Positions 1 through 9,486 are shown, counted from the stretch's first letter. The stretch is 64,000 nt of DNA from Clostridium omnivorum (GCF_026012015.1 NZ_BRXR01000001.1:2815501-2879500), one strand, 5' to 3'. Notes: generated by a model from the sequence alone, not told the origin. Numbers and translations: made by a program.

Positions 1-2
1 CT

Positions 3-1886
3 CCCACATTACTACAAATAGAGGTAATAAAACCCCAGAAGTTTAAGAATTTGAATGAGAATTTTACATTAGGTAGTTATATTAAAATAACGGATGAAAT
101 TAATAATTCCATTATTGGAATATTAAGAAGTTATAAAATAAAGGAAATAAATAATAAAGAAGAGTTAGTAATTCAAAAAATAAAAGAACCCTCTTTTATT
201 TTAGATGTACAACCTGTAGGTCATATTACTAATGGTGAATTTAAGAAAGGAAATAAGAGTATAACAATCCCGCCTAGCCGAGTTGAGGTTGCGAGTGAAG
301 AATTATTAAAAAAGATTTTTTATCAGAAAGATAAAGATAATGAATTTTGTATTGGAGATTTAGCTCACAATCCAACGATTGAAGGTGAAAACATAAGAGT
401 TATTATGGATGGCAATAAATTTTTTAACAAGCATTTGGCTGTTGTAGGCTCAACAGGGAGCGGAAAATCATGCACAGTAGCTAAAATTTTGCAAGAAGGT
501 ATTGAGCCATACACAAAAGAGCAAAAAGAAGGAGTTTTGAATAATTCTCATATAGTTTTATTTGACTTGCATGGTGAATATCAAAATGCATTTAAAGACC
601 AATGTAGGCATTTAGAAGTAGAAAATTTAAAACTTCCCTATTGGTTAATGAATTCAGAAGAGTTGCAGGATTACTTTTTAGATGTTGAAGGTAGTGATCA
701 TAATCAAAGAAATATATTTAAAAAGGCAATTACACTAAACAAAAAATGGCATAATTTAATAGAGATAAAAGGAAATAAAACAATAAATGATAATATAACT
801 TATGATTCACCTGTATATTTTAATATTAAAGAAGTTTTATGCTGTATAGAAAACTACAATAGAGCAAGAGAAAAAGAAGGAATTTATACTTGGATATATA
901 AAAATGGTTCAGTGGAAATCAATATACTGGATATAATGCCAGAAAACTATGAAGATTTAGAAAAGTATTCCAAATTGTTTACGGATAGATTGGAGCCTTT
1001 AACTGGAACCGGTACTAAGCAAGCTAGTTTGAATTTTACTAATTTTATTAGTAGGCTTGAAAATAAGATACATGATGACAGGTTGGTATTCTTATTACAG
1101 AAAGGTAATGAATATCGAATGGAATTATCTAAAATAGTTAAACAGTTTATTGGATATGAAACAGAAATTACAGGCAAAAATCAAGAGAAGAAAAATGTCA
1201 CAATAATTGATTTAAGTGGAATGCCATTTGAAGTTATAAATATAGTTGTTGCATTAGTAAGTAGGTTAATATTTAGATTTGCATTTGAAAGGAAAAAAAT
1301 AATTAAAACACACGATATTAATGAAGTGCCATTTTTACTTGTCTATGAGGAAGCTCATAATTATATTCCTAAATCACAAGAAGTCAGATATAAATCAGTT
1401 AGAGAAGTTGTTGAAAGGATTGCTAAAGAAGGAAGAAAGTACGGAGTATCAGCTATGATAGTTAGTCAGAGACCATCAGAAATATCTGAAACAATTTTTT
1501 CACAATGTAATAGTTTTGTAGTAATGAGATTAACTAATCCAGTAGACCAAAGTTATATAAAAAAATTACTTCCAGAGGATGTTAGCTCAATTACTGATAA
1601 TCTTTCTGGATTTGACAAAAGAGAAGCTTTAATATTAGGAGATGCTGTGAAAATTCCAGCTCTGATTAAGGTACATGAGTTATCAAAGGATAGGTTGCCA
1701 AAATCAAATGATATTAATTTTATACAAGAGTGGAGAAATAATTGGTATGATATGGATGAATTTGACAAAGTAATTAATTTAATGACCGGAGTTATAGTTG
1801 GTACGGATAAAGAAGAGTTAGAAATTCATTTAAGCGAGGCTGCTTTAGGTTCAGAAAGAACAATAGATAATACTGACGAGTGTTAA
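3..1886 (+). CDS. HerA/FtsK-like ATPase (DUF87), 5' partial
   Basis: The reading frame is open to the left edge, so the true start lies outside the window; a TTG at 51 is only an internal candidate. Counting from that TTG, a Walker A motif (GSTGSGKS) sits near residue 132 and a Walker B-like motif (LLVYEEAHN) near 428, followed by a conserved KEGRKYG and SQRPSE stretch typical of HerA-family hexameric DNA translocases. The upstream part looks like the HerA N-terminal beta-barrel. HerA proteins pump DNA and in bacteria often pair with a nuclease or SIR2/DUF4297 effector in anti-phage modules; any such partner would be upstream, off the window. Downstream are an unknown small protein and a metallo-beta-lactamase-fold protein. 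The family is sure; the defence role is inferred from context. Confidence 0.85.
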   Translation, partial: PTLLQIEVIKPQKFKNLNENFTLGSYIKITDEINNSIIGILRSYKIKEINNKEELVIQKIKEPSFILDVQPVGHITNGEFKKGNKSITIPPSRVEVASEELLKKIFYQKDKDNEFCIGDLAHNPTIEGENIRVIMDGNKFFNKHLAVVGSTGSGKSCTVAKILQEGIEPYTKEQKEGVLNNSHIVLFDLHGEYQNAFKDQCRHLEVENLKLPYWLMNSEELQDYFLDVEGSDHNQRNIFKKAITLNKKWHNLIEIKGNKTINDNITYDSPVYFNIKEVLCCIENYNRAREKEGIYTWIYKNGSVEINILDIMPENYEDLEKYSKLFTDRLEPLTGTGTKQASLNFTNFISRLENKIHDDRLVFLLQKGNEYRMELSKIVKQFIGYETEITGKNQEKKNVTIIDLSGMPFEVINIVVALVSRLIFRFAFERKKIIKTHDINEVPFLLVYEEAHNYIPKSQEVRYKSVREVVERIAKEGRKYGVSAMIVSQRPSEISETIFSQCNSFVVMRLTNPVDQSYIKKLLPEDVSSITDNLSGFDKREALILGDAVKIPALIKVHELSKDRLPKSNDINFIQEWRNNWYDMDEFDKVINLMTGVIVGTDKEELEIHLSEAALGSERTIDNTDEC

Positions 1887-1898
1887 TTAAACGAGTAA

Positions 1899-2135
1899 AT
1901 TACTCAAGGTTTCATAGACTCTGCTAGCGAATTTATAAAGAAGGAATTATTTGAAGTTTTAATAAATAAGATACATATCAGTGAATATGTCGTGCAGTCT
2001 TTACTATTGACTAAAAATGATTTTGCATCATGGTGGTTATCCAGTGACCAGTTAAATTCGATATTTATTATGTATAAGGCGCGTTTAAAATGTGATTTTT
2101 TCAGATATCTTACGGAAATAGAAATGTTAAGTTAA
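1899..2135 (+). pseudogene. Open frame without a start, probable gene remnant
   Basis: After a TAA at 1896 the frame stays open for about 78 codons to the TAA at 2133-2135, but there is no ATG/GTG/TTG with a ribosome site near its beginning. The peptide has alternating hydrophobic and charged residues with an SWWLSSDQLN patch, which looks like a real small helical domain rather than random sequence. It could be the 3' end of a deleted gene between the HerA gene and the next one. No family recognised. Confidence 0.35.
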
Positions 2136-2151
2136 GTAGTGAGGTGTGCAA

Positions 2152-2640
2152 GTGAGTAACAAGGTATATGTCCCGGTAATAATTGATGAAAAAGGTGAAA
2201 GGTTAACAAGGGCTGTTTTTTACACAATTGAAAGTTATAAAAATTCATATCCATGGCATTTAGGATTAGGAGATATTAGCCTGGAGTTTATTATGTTAGG
2301 TTTATCAGGAATAATAGTAGGTCCAATAAAAGATGGTAGTTTAGTTTTTTTTCACAATCCATATGACTTTGAGGAGATGTACAATAGTGTAGAAAAGGAT
2401 GAGAAATTATATATAAGTATTTCTAGTATATACATACCAAATGATTTAATTTACGTTAAGTATATGCGCGATGATTTTTTTCGGGTTGATATTAAGTTGT
2501 TTCTTACTTTGCTTCAATATCAGCAGAATTGGAGCTATGAGCCATTGAAAAAATTTGTAAATGGTGATTATCTATTTATGTCTAGTTCGGAGAAGAAAGC
2601 TTATGATGAGTGGCGGCATGATATACTTAATAAACATTAA
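2152..2640 (+). CDS. Hypothetical protein
   Basis: 162 residues from GTG 2152, chosen because GAGGTG lies about six bases upstream; another GTG at 2146 is too close to that site. The protein is acidic and rich in aromatic residues, has no membrane segment and no motif I recognise. It ends 18 bases before the metallo-beta-lactamase-fold gene, so the two are probably co-transcribed and may form one conflict module with the HerA-like ATPase. Confidence 0.7.
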   Translation: MSNKVYVPVIIDEKGERLTRAVFYTIESYKNSYPWHLGLGDISLEFIMLGLSGIIVGPIKDGSLVFFHNPYDFEEMYNSVEKDEKLYISISSIYIPNDLIYVKYMRDDFFRVDIKLFLTLLQYQQNWSYEPLKKFVNGDYLFMSSSEKKAYDEWRHDILNKH

Positions 2641-2658
2641 AAGATACGGAGGGCTATA

Positions 2659-3582
2659 ATGAGCAGACTAAAGGTTACTTTAATTGATGTAGGGTGGGGA
2701 GATTCTATCTTAATTGAAGTAATAAAGCATAATAATGAAAGAACTTTTGCATTAATTGACTCAAATGATAGTACTAATCTTAGATCAACACATATATTTT
2801 TAAAACGCTATTTTGAGAGAGAAAGAATTGAGCTTAACTCTGATTGTTTATTTGAGTTTGTTATGTTGAGCCATGCTCATTCTGATCATGGACAAGGGTT
2901 AAAAGGAATAATCGGGCAGTATGGAACCAGAAATTTGTATTATCCTAATTCGTTTGGAGGGCCTATTGTACCTGATTTAATTAGATACGCTCGTAGGTAT
3001 CCTCAAAGGATTAATGAACATAGGGTTATTAGCTGTGGATCCTACATCAATGACATAGAGGATGTAAAGTTTAAAATACTATGGCCAGAGAGCGAAGTAT
3101 CAGATAATGAAAATAATAATTCTATTGTACTGTTAATTACATTAAAATGTATAAATATATTATTAACTGGTGACATTGAAGTGAATAAGGATGTATGGGA
3201 TAGGATTAAAAATAAAATACCAGATGAAGTACATTTTCTTAAGTTACCTCATCATGGTTCTAAGAATGGCTCGCTTGACGAACAAGGAGAAACTCCATTG
3301 TTAGATAAGGTTGGGAGTCTATGCAAGCTAGGTATTAGTACACATATAGTACCTTATACTCATCCAAGCCCTGAGATAATGAAAATATTAAAAGAAAAAA
3401 GATTTGATTACTTTCGAACAGATTATAATCATAATGTTTCATTTATTACAAATGGCGAAAAGATAAGTATAGAGTATTCTCATCAAGATATGGTAGATAA
3501 TGTCCAATATAGATCTAAGTTTTGCAGGAAGGTTATGATTTATTTCAAAAAACAAGTATCAAGATTCTTAAGTTATATTTGA
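2659..3582 (+). CDS. Metallo-beta-lactamase-fold hydrolase (ComEC/Rec2 C-terminal type)
   Basis: 307 residues, ATG preceded by CGGAGGG. The metal-binding HxHxDH motif is seen as SHAHSDHG near residue 72, with a later LLTGDIE (Asp ligand) and LPHHGSKN (His ligand), the order found in the MBL domain of ComEC and in stand-alone ComEC-like hydrolases. There is no transmembrane competence domain, so it is a soluble, stand-alone enzyme. Such proteins are frequent in phage-defence and NTPase conflict clusters, where the substrate is usually unknown. It is last in a HerA, unknown, MBL gene row; a joint function is inference. Confidence 0.85.
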   Translation: MSRLKVTLIDVGWGDSILIEVIKHNNERTFALIDSNDSTNLRSTHIFLKRYFERERIELNSDCLFEFVMLSHAHSDHGQGLKGIIGQYGTRNLYYPNSFGGPIVPDLIRYARRYPQRINEHRVISCGSYINDIEDVKFKILWPESEVSDNENNNSIVLLITLKCINILLTGDIEVNKDVWDRIKNKIPDEVHFLKLPHHGSKNGSLDEQGETPLLDKVGSLCKLGISTHIVPYTHPSPEIMKILKEKRFDYFRTDYNHNVSFITNGEKISIEYSHQDMVDNVQYRSKFCRKVMIYFKKQVSRFLSYI

Positions 3583-5269
3583 TTTGAGAAAAGTTTGGTG
3601 AAAAAACTAGATTAGTAATAGTATAGAAGATAGTTGAAAGTATAATTAAATGCTACTGCTCTATGTTAACTTATAGTGTTTACATAAGGATGTTACTGTT
3701 GAAAGAATCTGTAAAAACCTATCAACAGTAATACCAATAGGAAAACAGATATTATAAAGTTAACGATACCTATGGAGAGAGTAAAGTTTTTTCTGTAAAT
3801 AGCTTCCTATGATAATTATTTTGAGGGTATGGACGTCACGATGGGATTTTATGCCTTAACTTTAATATAATAAATAACAAATTGTATATCAAGAGCATCC
3901 TAACAAAAGGGTGTATTGTTCACTTAAAAGGCTGATAGGCTTAATTAGGTAACCTTCCTTCAAACATTACAGAAAGTTCTCCATATACTTTACCCAAATT
4001 ACGTAGTGGTAGATTCCACTTCTTTGTAGTTTTAAATGTAGCTAAAGATAATGAAAATGTAGTATCTATAGCTTATTGTCTTAAACAAATTATTGAAGAA
4101 TCATTGGAGTATAAAGTGACCAACGGTGCCAAGATTTAATTTCTGTGGCGATCCAAGGATACTTTGATTTAGCCGAGAATCACGTAGACGAAATTAAGGA
4201 GGATTGTATGGATCCTATAGCCCAAATAAGAAATCACCACGAGCTAGTAACTAAAAAAAGAAAATTTGAAGATGAGAATATTGGTCAAAGGATATTAATG
4301 TTAGAAAAGTCTTTAAAGAAAAAAGATAAGAATTTATAATACCCAGAGATCAAAGGTTAAAAAGCCTATTTTTATAGAAAAGTTATACACCTAGATTTCC
4401 TACAAAAAAAGATAGAATAAAGCAATTAGAAGACTAGTATTTCAGGAGTTTTGTGATCAATATTTTGAGACTAGTAACGTTTTTATATATAAAACCTTAA
4501 AAATAAAATATACTTAGTTAGACTATTTATGTTTAGTTATATAACATAATCATAGAGTTGAAACATTCATAAGTGTTTTGAAATACAACAATATTTATCA
4601 TACCAAAATTGTTGAAATAATAGTTTTTATATCCAAAGTTATACTTGAGTACGAGTAATTAGAAAAAAAGAATATAAGTTAACAAAATATTAACACATCC
4701 AGTTATGTTTAAAAAAGGGTTTACATGTAAGCTAAAAAACACCTATGTTTTTGCTTGGAAATATATATATTTCTAAACGAAAATATAGGTGTTTTTTATA
4801 GTTAGAAATAAGTACTTATTTGAATTATAATCCATATTATCCAATTGTTGTTTGAAAGATGTCCCATTGCAATATCTTATTTTCTATCATATGCTAATAT
4901 TTAAATGATAGCTGTCATTAAGAATACAAAAGGATTTTTTAAGAATGTTACAACATTTATAAAGATTGCTGAAAGAAACACTTCATTACACTTTTAAAAT
5001 AATTTATCTATACTTGGAGTTGATATGAAGATAGTAAAAAGTTGACTACTACAAATATGTTTTATAACTGGATCGTGGCATACATATGGAAATTAAATCA
5101 CTACAATTTATATTGGTTTTATTTATCATTATATTAACAGCAACGAACTCGTCAAAAGGGAATATTTAGATAATATACTTGAAAAAAAGAAGAGGTTTTA
5201 CATTTACTCCAGAATACTTAATATTAATAACTGGATAAAATCATTTTTATCTTGAATAGGAGATTGATT
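3583..5269. other. Decayed DNA without intact genes
   Basis: About 1.7 kb with stop codons in all frames. Short coding-like stretches remain: one around 4013-4138 whose peptide ends in a TAA, and a 64-codon frame at 4145-4339 starting with GTG but lacking a ribosome site. Both look like pieces of one degraded gene, identity unknown. A hairpin at 4735-4797 is listed separately. The area joins the MBL gene to the SEC-C/YkgJ gene and fits the decayed mobile DNA seen up to about 8.9 kb. Confidence 0.5.
4735..4797. terminator. Long hairpin, probable bidirectional terminator
   Basis: AAAAACACCTATGTTTT (4735-4751) pairs with AAAATATAGGTGTTTTT (4780-4796) with one mismatch around an AT-rich loop. 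The A-run on the left and T-run on the right let it act on either strand. It does not directly follow an intact gene. Confidence 0.5.
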
Positions 5270-6040
5270 ATGGGAAGAAATGACTTATGTTTTTGCATGA
5301 GTGGCAAGAAGAATAAAAATTGTCATCCAAACATTCACGTGGAAAGCTGTGCTGCAGTTAAGCTTAATATTTATGGTCAATTAGATAAGGATTTAAAGGA
5401 ACATCGACAAGGAGTAAATTTTAATTCGTTATGTACTGCAGGGTGTAGCGATTGTTGCTATGACTACTTTACTATTCAAAGTATTGAGTTTCATTTGATA
5501 TTAAATGAATTGACAAAGTGGGACAAGGACAAAGTAAATAAATTAATAGAAAGAGTAGAGAGGTACTGGAATACACTTGAAGCAGACCAACCTGAAGCTA
5601 TAAAACTTTTGCTAAGGGCTACTTGTAAAGACATCGAAGAAATAAATTCTTCAGTAGTCAGGACGAGCTTTCCTTGCGTGTTTTTAGACGAAGATACACA
5701 CTTGTGTCAGATTTATGATTATAGGCCATTCAAATGTAGGATTTTTGGTACTACATATTATTGCGATCAGTCACAACCTCCAATAGGTATAGCTTGTGAC
5801 AAGTACAATAGCGTTCTTAATTATAATAATTTTGATACGATGTTATTTGATATTACAGAGTTATATAAAAAAAATGATGGGTTATCTGTAATTGGTATTT
5901 GTGAATATCCTCTTATCTATTTTTTACATCAACATTTTGTTGTGAAAAAACTGGGAGTATCTATAGTTAATTTCTACGAAAACTTTAAACATCCAAGTAG
6001 TTACGTTTATAATCTTATAAAAAGCAATATTCAGCGCTAG
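5270..6040 (+). CDS. SEC-C motif plus YkgJ-type cysteine cluster protein
   Basis: Start ATG 5270 has AGGAGA six bases upstream; the in-frame TTG 5252 has none. The first ~20 residues (GRNDLCFCMSGKKNKNCH) match the zinc-binding SEC-C motif. Further on, CTAGCSDCC near residue 50 and the FPCVFLDEDTHLCQIYDYRP/FKCR segment near 140 match the YkgJ (CxxCxxxCC) family, presumed to bind zinc or an iron-sulfur cluster. Function of the family is unknown. It stands alone between decayed DNA and an IS element. Confidence 0.8.
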   Translation: MGRNDLCFCMSGKKNKNCHPNIHVESCAAVKLNIYGQLDKDLKEHRQGVNFNSLCTAGCSDCCYDYFTIQSIEFHLILNELTKWDKDKVNKLIERVERYWNTLEADQPEAIKLLLRATCKDIEEINSSVVRTSFPCVFLDEDTHLCQIYDYRPFKCRIFGTTYYCDQSQPPIGIACDKYNSVLNYNNFDTMLFDITELYKKNDGLSVIGICEYPLIYFLHQHFVVKKLGVSIVNFYENFKHPSSYVYNLIKSNIQR

Positions 6041-6361
6041 CATAACTATCAATAGAAGTACACTAGGTGACCACTATTTCTTATTTAGAATCGTGGGTTT
6101 AGTATAAGTACAATATCTTATATTATAGTTAATGGTATAGTTATCCAAAGCACTTAATTAGTTTTAGGTATAATAAACATAAATCTCAAAGACGATAATA
6201 ATTACGCTCCAAAGAGTCTACAAGAAATAATGTAGTTTTAGATATACATTCATAATGAGATAAGCAGCCATTAAATTAATTGATTTTTTATTCATAAGAA
6301 AAGACACAAAAGTACAGTATAAAATGTGACCTATAGGGTAGACAATTGAAAAAGTCTGCAC
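6041..6361. other. Gene-free gap left of the IS element
   Basis: 321 bases with stops in all frames and no clear hairpin or promoter. It runs directly into the left inverted repeat of the IS. I looked here for the missing 5' part of the zincin gene that lies on the other side of the IS but could not recognise it. Confidence 0.5.
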
Positions 6362-6423
6362 TTGGACATGGTACAATAAAGTAGACACAAAGATAAGAAA
6401 AAATTGTGAAAGGTGGCTGCTTT

Positions 6424-6696
6424 ATGAGACGCTCATATGATAAACAATTTAAGACTGCAGCGGTTAAGTTAGTTTTGGATGACGATATGTCTGTCGCAGA
6501 GGCAGCTAAAGCATTAAACATCCATTATAACTCTCTATACCGTTGGATTACTGAATACGAAGAATATGGAGAGAGTGCACTCCCAGGTCATGGGACTGCG
6601 CTCTATTCTTGTCAATATGAGATAAAAAAGCTAAAACATGAGAATGAAGAATTAAAAAAGGAATTAGGTATGTTAAAAAATACCAGGCCCTCTTGA
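6424..6696 (+). CDS. IS3-family transposase OrfA
   Basis: About 90 residues from ATG 6424, chosen for the AAAGGTGG ribosome site just upstream; a GTG at 6406 is in frame but has none. The N-terminal half has the transposase helix-turn-helix (YDKQFKTAAVKLV, then SVAEAAKALNIHYNSLYRW). The C-terminal half is a heptad-rich helix (YEIKKLKHENEELKKELGML) for dimerisation. The A-run TTAAAAAAT at 6673-6681, where IS3 elements usually slip by -1, lies near its end. Confidence 0.88.
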   Translation: MRRSYDKQFKTAAVKLVLDDDMSVAEAAKALNIHYNSLYRWITEYEEYGESALPGHGTALYSCQYEIKKLKHENEELKKELGMLKNTRPS

Positions 6697-7567
6697 AGCG
6701 AAAGAACAAATAAGATTTCAGTATATAAAAGACAATCAGGATCATTTAAATATCAAGAAGGCCTGCAAAGCATTGGGAGTCTCAAGAGAAGGATACTATA
6801 AATACCTAGATCACAAGCCTTCTCAGCGTGGTCTTGAGAACGCAGATTTGAAGGAAGTCATTAAAGAAATTTTTGATGAACATAAAGGAAGATACGGTTC
6901 TATAAGAATTGGAAAAGTATTAAATCAACGTGGGATTCATGCTAACAGAAAACGGATATCTAGATTAATGCGAGAAATGAATCTATGTCCCAGAGGTACG
7001 AGATATAACTACAAAAAATATAAATTAAAAAGTAGAGGCGAAGAAAGACCTAATTTGTTAAACCAATTGTTCCTAACAGATTCAAAAAACAAGATCTGGG
7101 TAGGCGACATTACGTATATTCCTACTAAGAGAGGTACACTATATCTTGCAGTATTTGTAGACCTGTTCTCCAGAAAGGTTGTTGGATGGTCAATGGGCAA
7201 TAGAATGAAAGATCAATTAGTAATCGAAGCCTTTTTACAAGCTTACGGAAAAGAACGTCCTGATGCTGGATTAATTGTTCATACTGATCAAGGTTCTTAG
7301 TACACTGGTGGCAATTTTAGATCTATTCTCTCAAAGTATGGTGCTAAACATAGCAACAGTAGGAAAGGAAATCCTTACGATAATGCAGTAATGGAGTCCT
7401 TTTACCGTACAATAAAACGAGAGCTCATTCAAGGATCACACTATGTGACTCCAGAACAAGCTCAAAAAGAAATTTTCAAGTATATTGAATTGTACTACAA
7501 CACTAAAAGAATACATTCTTCATTGGGATATCTCTCTCCATCCCAATTTGAGAAACAAAATTCATAA
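6677..7567 (+). pseudogene. IS3-family transposase OrfB, interrupted by a stop
   Basis: The orfB frame opens after the A-run at 6675-6680 and continues to the TAA at 7565-7567 except for a TAG at 7298-7300. That TAG replaces the Gln codon in the motif HTDQGSQYT (the family pattern), so a C-to-T change made the stop. The DDE residues are visible: VGDITYIP (first Asp), HTDQGS (second Asp) and VMESFYRTIK (Glu) beyond the stop. OrfB lies in the +1 register relative to orfA rather than the usual -1, so one A may also have been lost from the slippery run. Confidence 0.85.
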
Positions 7568-7626
7568 AATCCACTTAACTTTGTGTCTACAAAACCTTGA
7601 CACGTCCAAATTATTTATTACTTTAA

Positions 7627-7923
7627 CTGTCTACTATAAAGGGAGCATATCATTATTTCAATTCGGATATTGCAAAATCTATTATCTATCATGAATTAGG
7701 GCATGTTGTATATTGTATAAGAAGTCAAGATGATAATTCTGGTTCTAATTTTGATGAGTGCATAGCTCAACTGAGTGATGGATTTAGTTCTGACATAACG
7801 CATGTTAGTCTTTCAAGCTTAAGAAGCGTAAGACATTCAAATATTGGACAAGATATCAGGATAGTACTTAACATTATATTAGATGAAAATAAAGCAGATA
7901 TATATATAGTTGCGACAATGTAG
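7627..7923 (+). pseudogene. Zincin-like metalloprotease fragment, 5' end missing
   Basis: Reading from just right of the IS, the frame is open for 98 codons to TAG 7921. It contains IIYHELGHVVY, an HExxH zinc site, preceded by a YHYFNSDIAKS segment, in a pattern seen in C-terminal putative peptidase/ADP-ribosylating domains of phage head-morphogenesis proteins. There is no start codon with a ribosome site. The IS probably removed or displaced the 5' part. Exact family uncertain. Confidence 0.5.
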
Positions 7924-8194
7924 GATATTTATCGATGATTGAAGTCCTTAAATAACCTTTGGATAACCTCGATAGCCCAATAGCTGGAATTAGGAAAATG
8001 TTCTTGATAAAAATGTATGGTTAGTTATTCTTCTATATGGTATGGGGTAGCGCCAACATTTCCAACTTAACTATACCAAGTGAAGATAGTGACAGAATTT
8101 AAAGAGGATGGTGCAATAATACTATACGGAGATAATTAAGAAGAGGAATAAGATATTAATTAGAATATATGACGGATGCTACGAATATATATGT

Positions 8195-8306
8195 AATAGG
8201 AGGTCTGACGTCTTAGAACCGCTAGTGAACCCTGGGAGTAGGTAAGTAGCTAGGGCATAGGCGTACCGAGCTTGGAGCCTTTTGGCGGGTAAGAGGTGGG
8301 GAGAAG
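8195..8306 (+). ncRNA. GC-rich candidate structured RNA
   Basis: About 110 bases with clearly higher G+C than the local background, no reading frame of note, several short complementary segments (for example GCTAG at 8220 and 8252), and a strong intrinsic terminator directly after it. This combination is what a small non-coding RNA or a conserved 3' structure looks like. I do not recognise the family; I compared it mentally with tmRNA, group II intron domains V/VI and large Clostridial RNAs and found no match. It could also be the remains of a foreign gene end. Confidence 0.3.
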
Positions 8307-8337
8307 TAGAAAGATAGGGATTATCTTTCTATTTTTT
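8307..8337 (+). terminator. Intrinsic terminator
   Basis: Perfect ten-base stem TAGAAAGATA (8307-8316) / TATCTTTCTA (8322-8331) with a five-base loop, followed by T6. It ends the GC-rich segment just upstream. Confidence 0.75.
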
Positions 8338-8447
8338 ATGCATTTCATAGCCTCATAGAGAGTTTTTCCCTTTGCTAATGATATAGTCCTTAAATTAATT
8401 TTAAAGTTTATGTGAAGCTACAGAAAGCTGATATTATTACTGAATAG

Positions 8448-8838
8448 CTTAATTTTAAGGGCTACTTTGTGCTTCATGAGCAGAAAACAAAGAAGGTAAA
8501 ATTAAATGATAGCCTTAAACATTTTAAAGACATATGTAAAAGAAAATAAGCTTGAACAGGATAACTTTATCTTTGTAAGTAGAAAGGGACAAAATGAATC
8601 TATACCCGTCACTCAAGACTACATAATACTGAAAGATGCAGCAGTAAATATAGGTATAGAAAATTTTGGTACTTATAGTTTAAGAAAAACCTGGTGGTAT
8701 TGGGCCTACAAGGTTAGCAGATATAATATAGGTCTGATAATGGATACTTTTAATCACAGCAGCCAAAAGATAACATTAAGATATATAGGTATAGATCAGG
8801 AAGCAAAAGATGAATTATATTCTCTTGTTCAATTTTAA
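8448..8838 (+). pseudogene. Tyrosine recombinase C-terminal remnant, frameshifted
   Basis: Two frames together encode the C-terminal catalytic half of a phage-type tyrosine recombinase. The first (8448 to about 8530) reads YFVLHEQKTKKVKLNDSLKH; the second continues with ILKTYVKENK from within ATG 8506's frame. A one-base shift around 8528-8535 separates them. The second part shows the SLRKT arginine box, an NHSS histidine box and the TLRYIGI tyrosine box. The His of the R-K-T-x-x-x-H motif is Trp here. The N-terminal half is absent. It marks an old integrative element and does not look like a functional integron integrase. Confidence 0.75.
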
Positions 8839-9194
8839 ATGGAAAATACCAAAATCATTATGAAAAAATTCTTAAATATAAGGCATGTTTAAATTTTGAG
8901 GGAGAAACAAACTTTAGTAATCTGAATTAAAAAATAAATATAATGATAGACTCACAATACAGCATTTATACAACAATTAGTATTTGCAGGTTTATTATAA
9001 ATAACACCTATTTCAAAATAATAGGTGTTATTTATTTTTACAAAAAAATAATTTAAAAACGCCACATATAAATTTTTTGAGGTAAATTTTGCTAAGGGTA
9101 TTTACAATGATAAAAATTAGTGGTATATTTAGAATGTAGGGTAAATAAAACGCTACATATAGATTTTTAGATGTAAAAAAGGGGATGAGATTTT
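8839..9194. other. Intergenic gap with one terminator
   Basis: 356 bases without coding frames. It holds the hairpin at 8999-9033 and probably the promoter of the following methylase-like operon, but I cannot point to a clear -35/-10 pair in this very AT-rich stretch. Confidence 0.5.
8999..9039. terminator. Hairpin, probable bidirectional terminator
   Basis: AAATAACACCTATT (8999-9012) pairs perfectly with AATAGGTGTTATTT (9020-9033) around a seven-base loop, with T-rich sequence following. Its core (ACACCTAT/ATAGGTGT) is the same as in the hairpin at 4735-4797, so the two may be copies from one element. Confidence 0.6.
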
Positions 9195-9473
9195 TTGAAG
9201 GGTAATTTTTATAAAGTTCTTTTACGATATGGTCATCTCGGTACAGGTAAGGATATTATTGTTGCTAGATACCTTGATTGTGAAAATACAATGAAAATTA
9301 CAGATGTATTTAACCTTGTTGCGGGAATGCCAGGTGTAAAATCAAATGGGGTTTTAGAGGTTGCACCTATTAGTTATGAAAAATATAGAAGAGGTAAAGC
9401 TGAGGAAAAAGAGAATTTTTATTTAAAAAAACTAATGACATTCAATCCTATTACAACAACTATATACAATTAA
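9195..9473 (+). CDS. Small hypothetical protein, first gene of methylase-like operon
   Basis: 92 residues from TTG 9195, preceded by a weak GGGGATGAG. No membrane segment. The order of beta-strand-like segments and the LVAGMPGVKSNGVLEV stretch do not match a family I know. It ends 13 bases before the next gene, which has a strong AAGGAGGAG site, so the two are co-transcribed. A regulatory or antirestriction-type partner for the methylase-like gene is conceivable but not shown. Confidence 0.6.
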   Translation: MKGNFYKVLLRYGHLGTGKDIIVARYLDCENTMKITDVFNLVAGMPGVKSNGVLEVAPISYEKYRRGKAEEKENFYLKKLMTFNPITTTIYN

Positions 9474-9486
9474 GGAGGAGAAAAAG

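Larger units (their letters stand above)
6362..7609 (+). mobile_element. IS3-family insertion sequence, inactive
   Basis: About 1248 bp. Imperfect 31-bp terminal inverted repeats: 6362-6392 starts TTGGAC and ends GTAGACACAAAG; the complement of 7579-7609 starts TTGGAC and ends with the same GTAGACACAAAG. Inside are orfA (helix-turn-helix plus leucine-zipper-like helix) and orfB (rve/DDE integrase core). OrfB carries an in-frame TAG and is out of register with orfA in an unusual direction, so the copy should be dead. No convincing target-site duplication flanks it, suggesting that flanking DNA has been rearranged. Confidence 0.88.
7924..8447. other. Decayed DNA containing a GC-rich patch
   Basis: No intact reading frame. 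The first 260 bases look like a degraded coding region; the segment 8195-8336 is much richer in G and C than its surroundings and ends in a terminator (both listed separately). The last 110 bases precede the broken recombinase tail. Confidence 0.45.

Noticed and set aside
4145-4339. 64-codon frame as an intact gene
   Set aside because: GTG start without ribosome site directly after a degraded frame; treated as part of a decayed gene.
8195-8337. Group II intron 3' end or tmRNA
   Set aside because: No domain V-like 34-base hairpin, no tRNA-like ends and no maturase gene nearby.
8448-8838. Tyrosine recombinase remnant considered as the missing integron integrase
   Set aside because: It is only a frameshifted C-terminal half with phage-integrase-type TLRYIGI motif, lies 19 kb away inside the serine-recombinase island, and is not beside a leader module.
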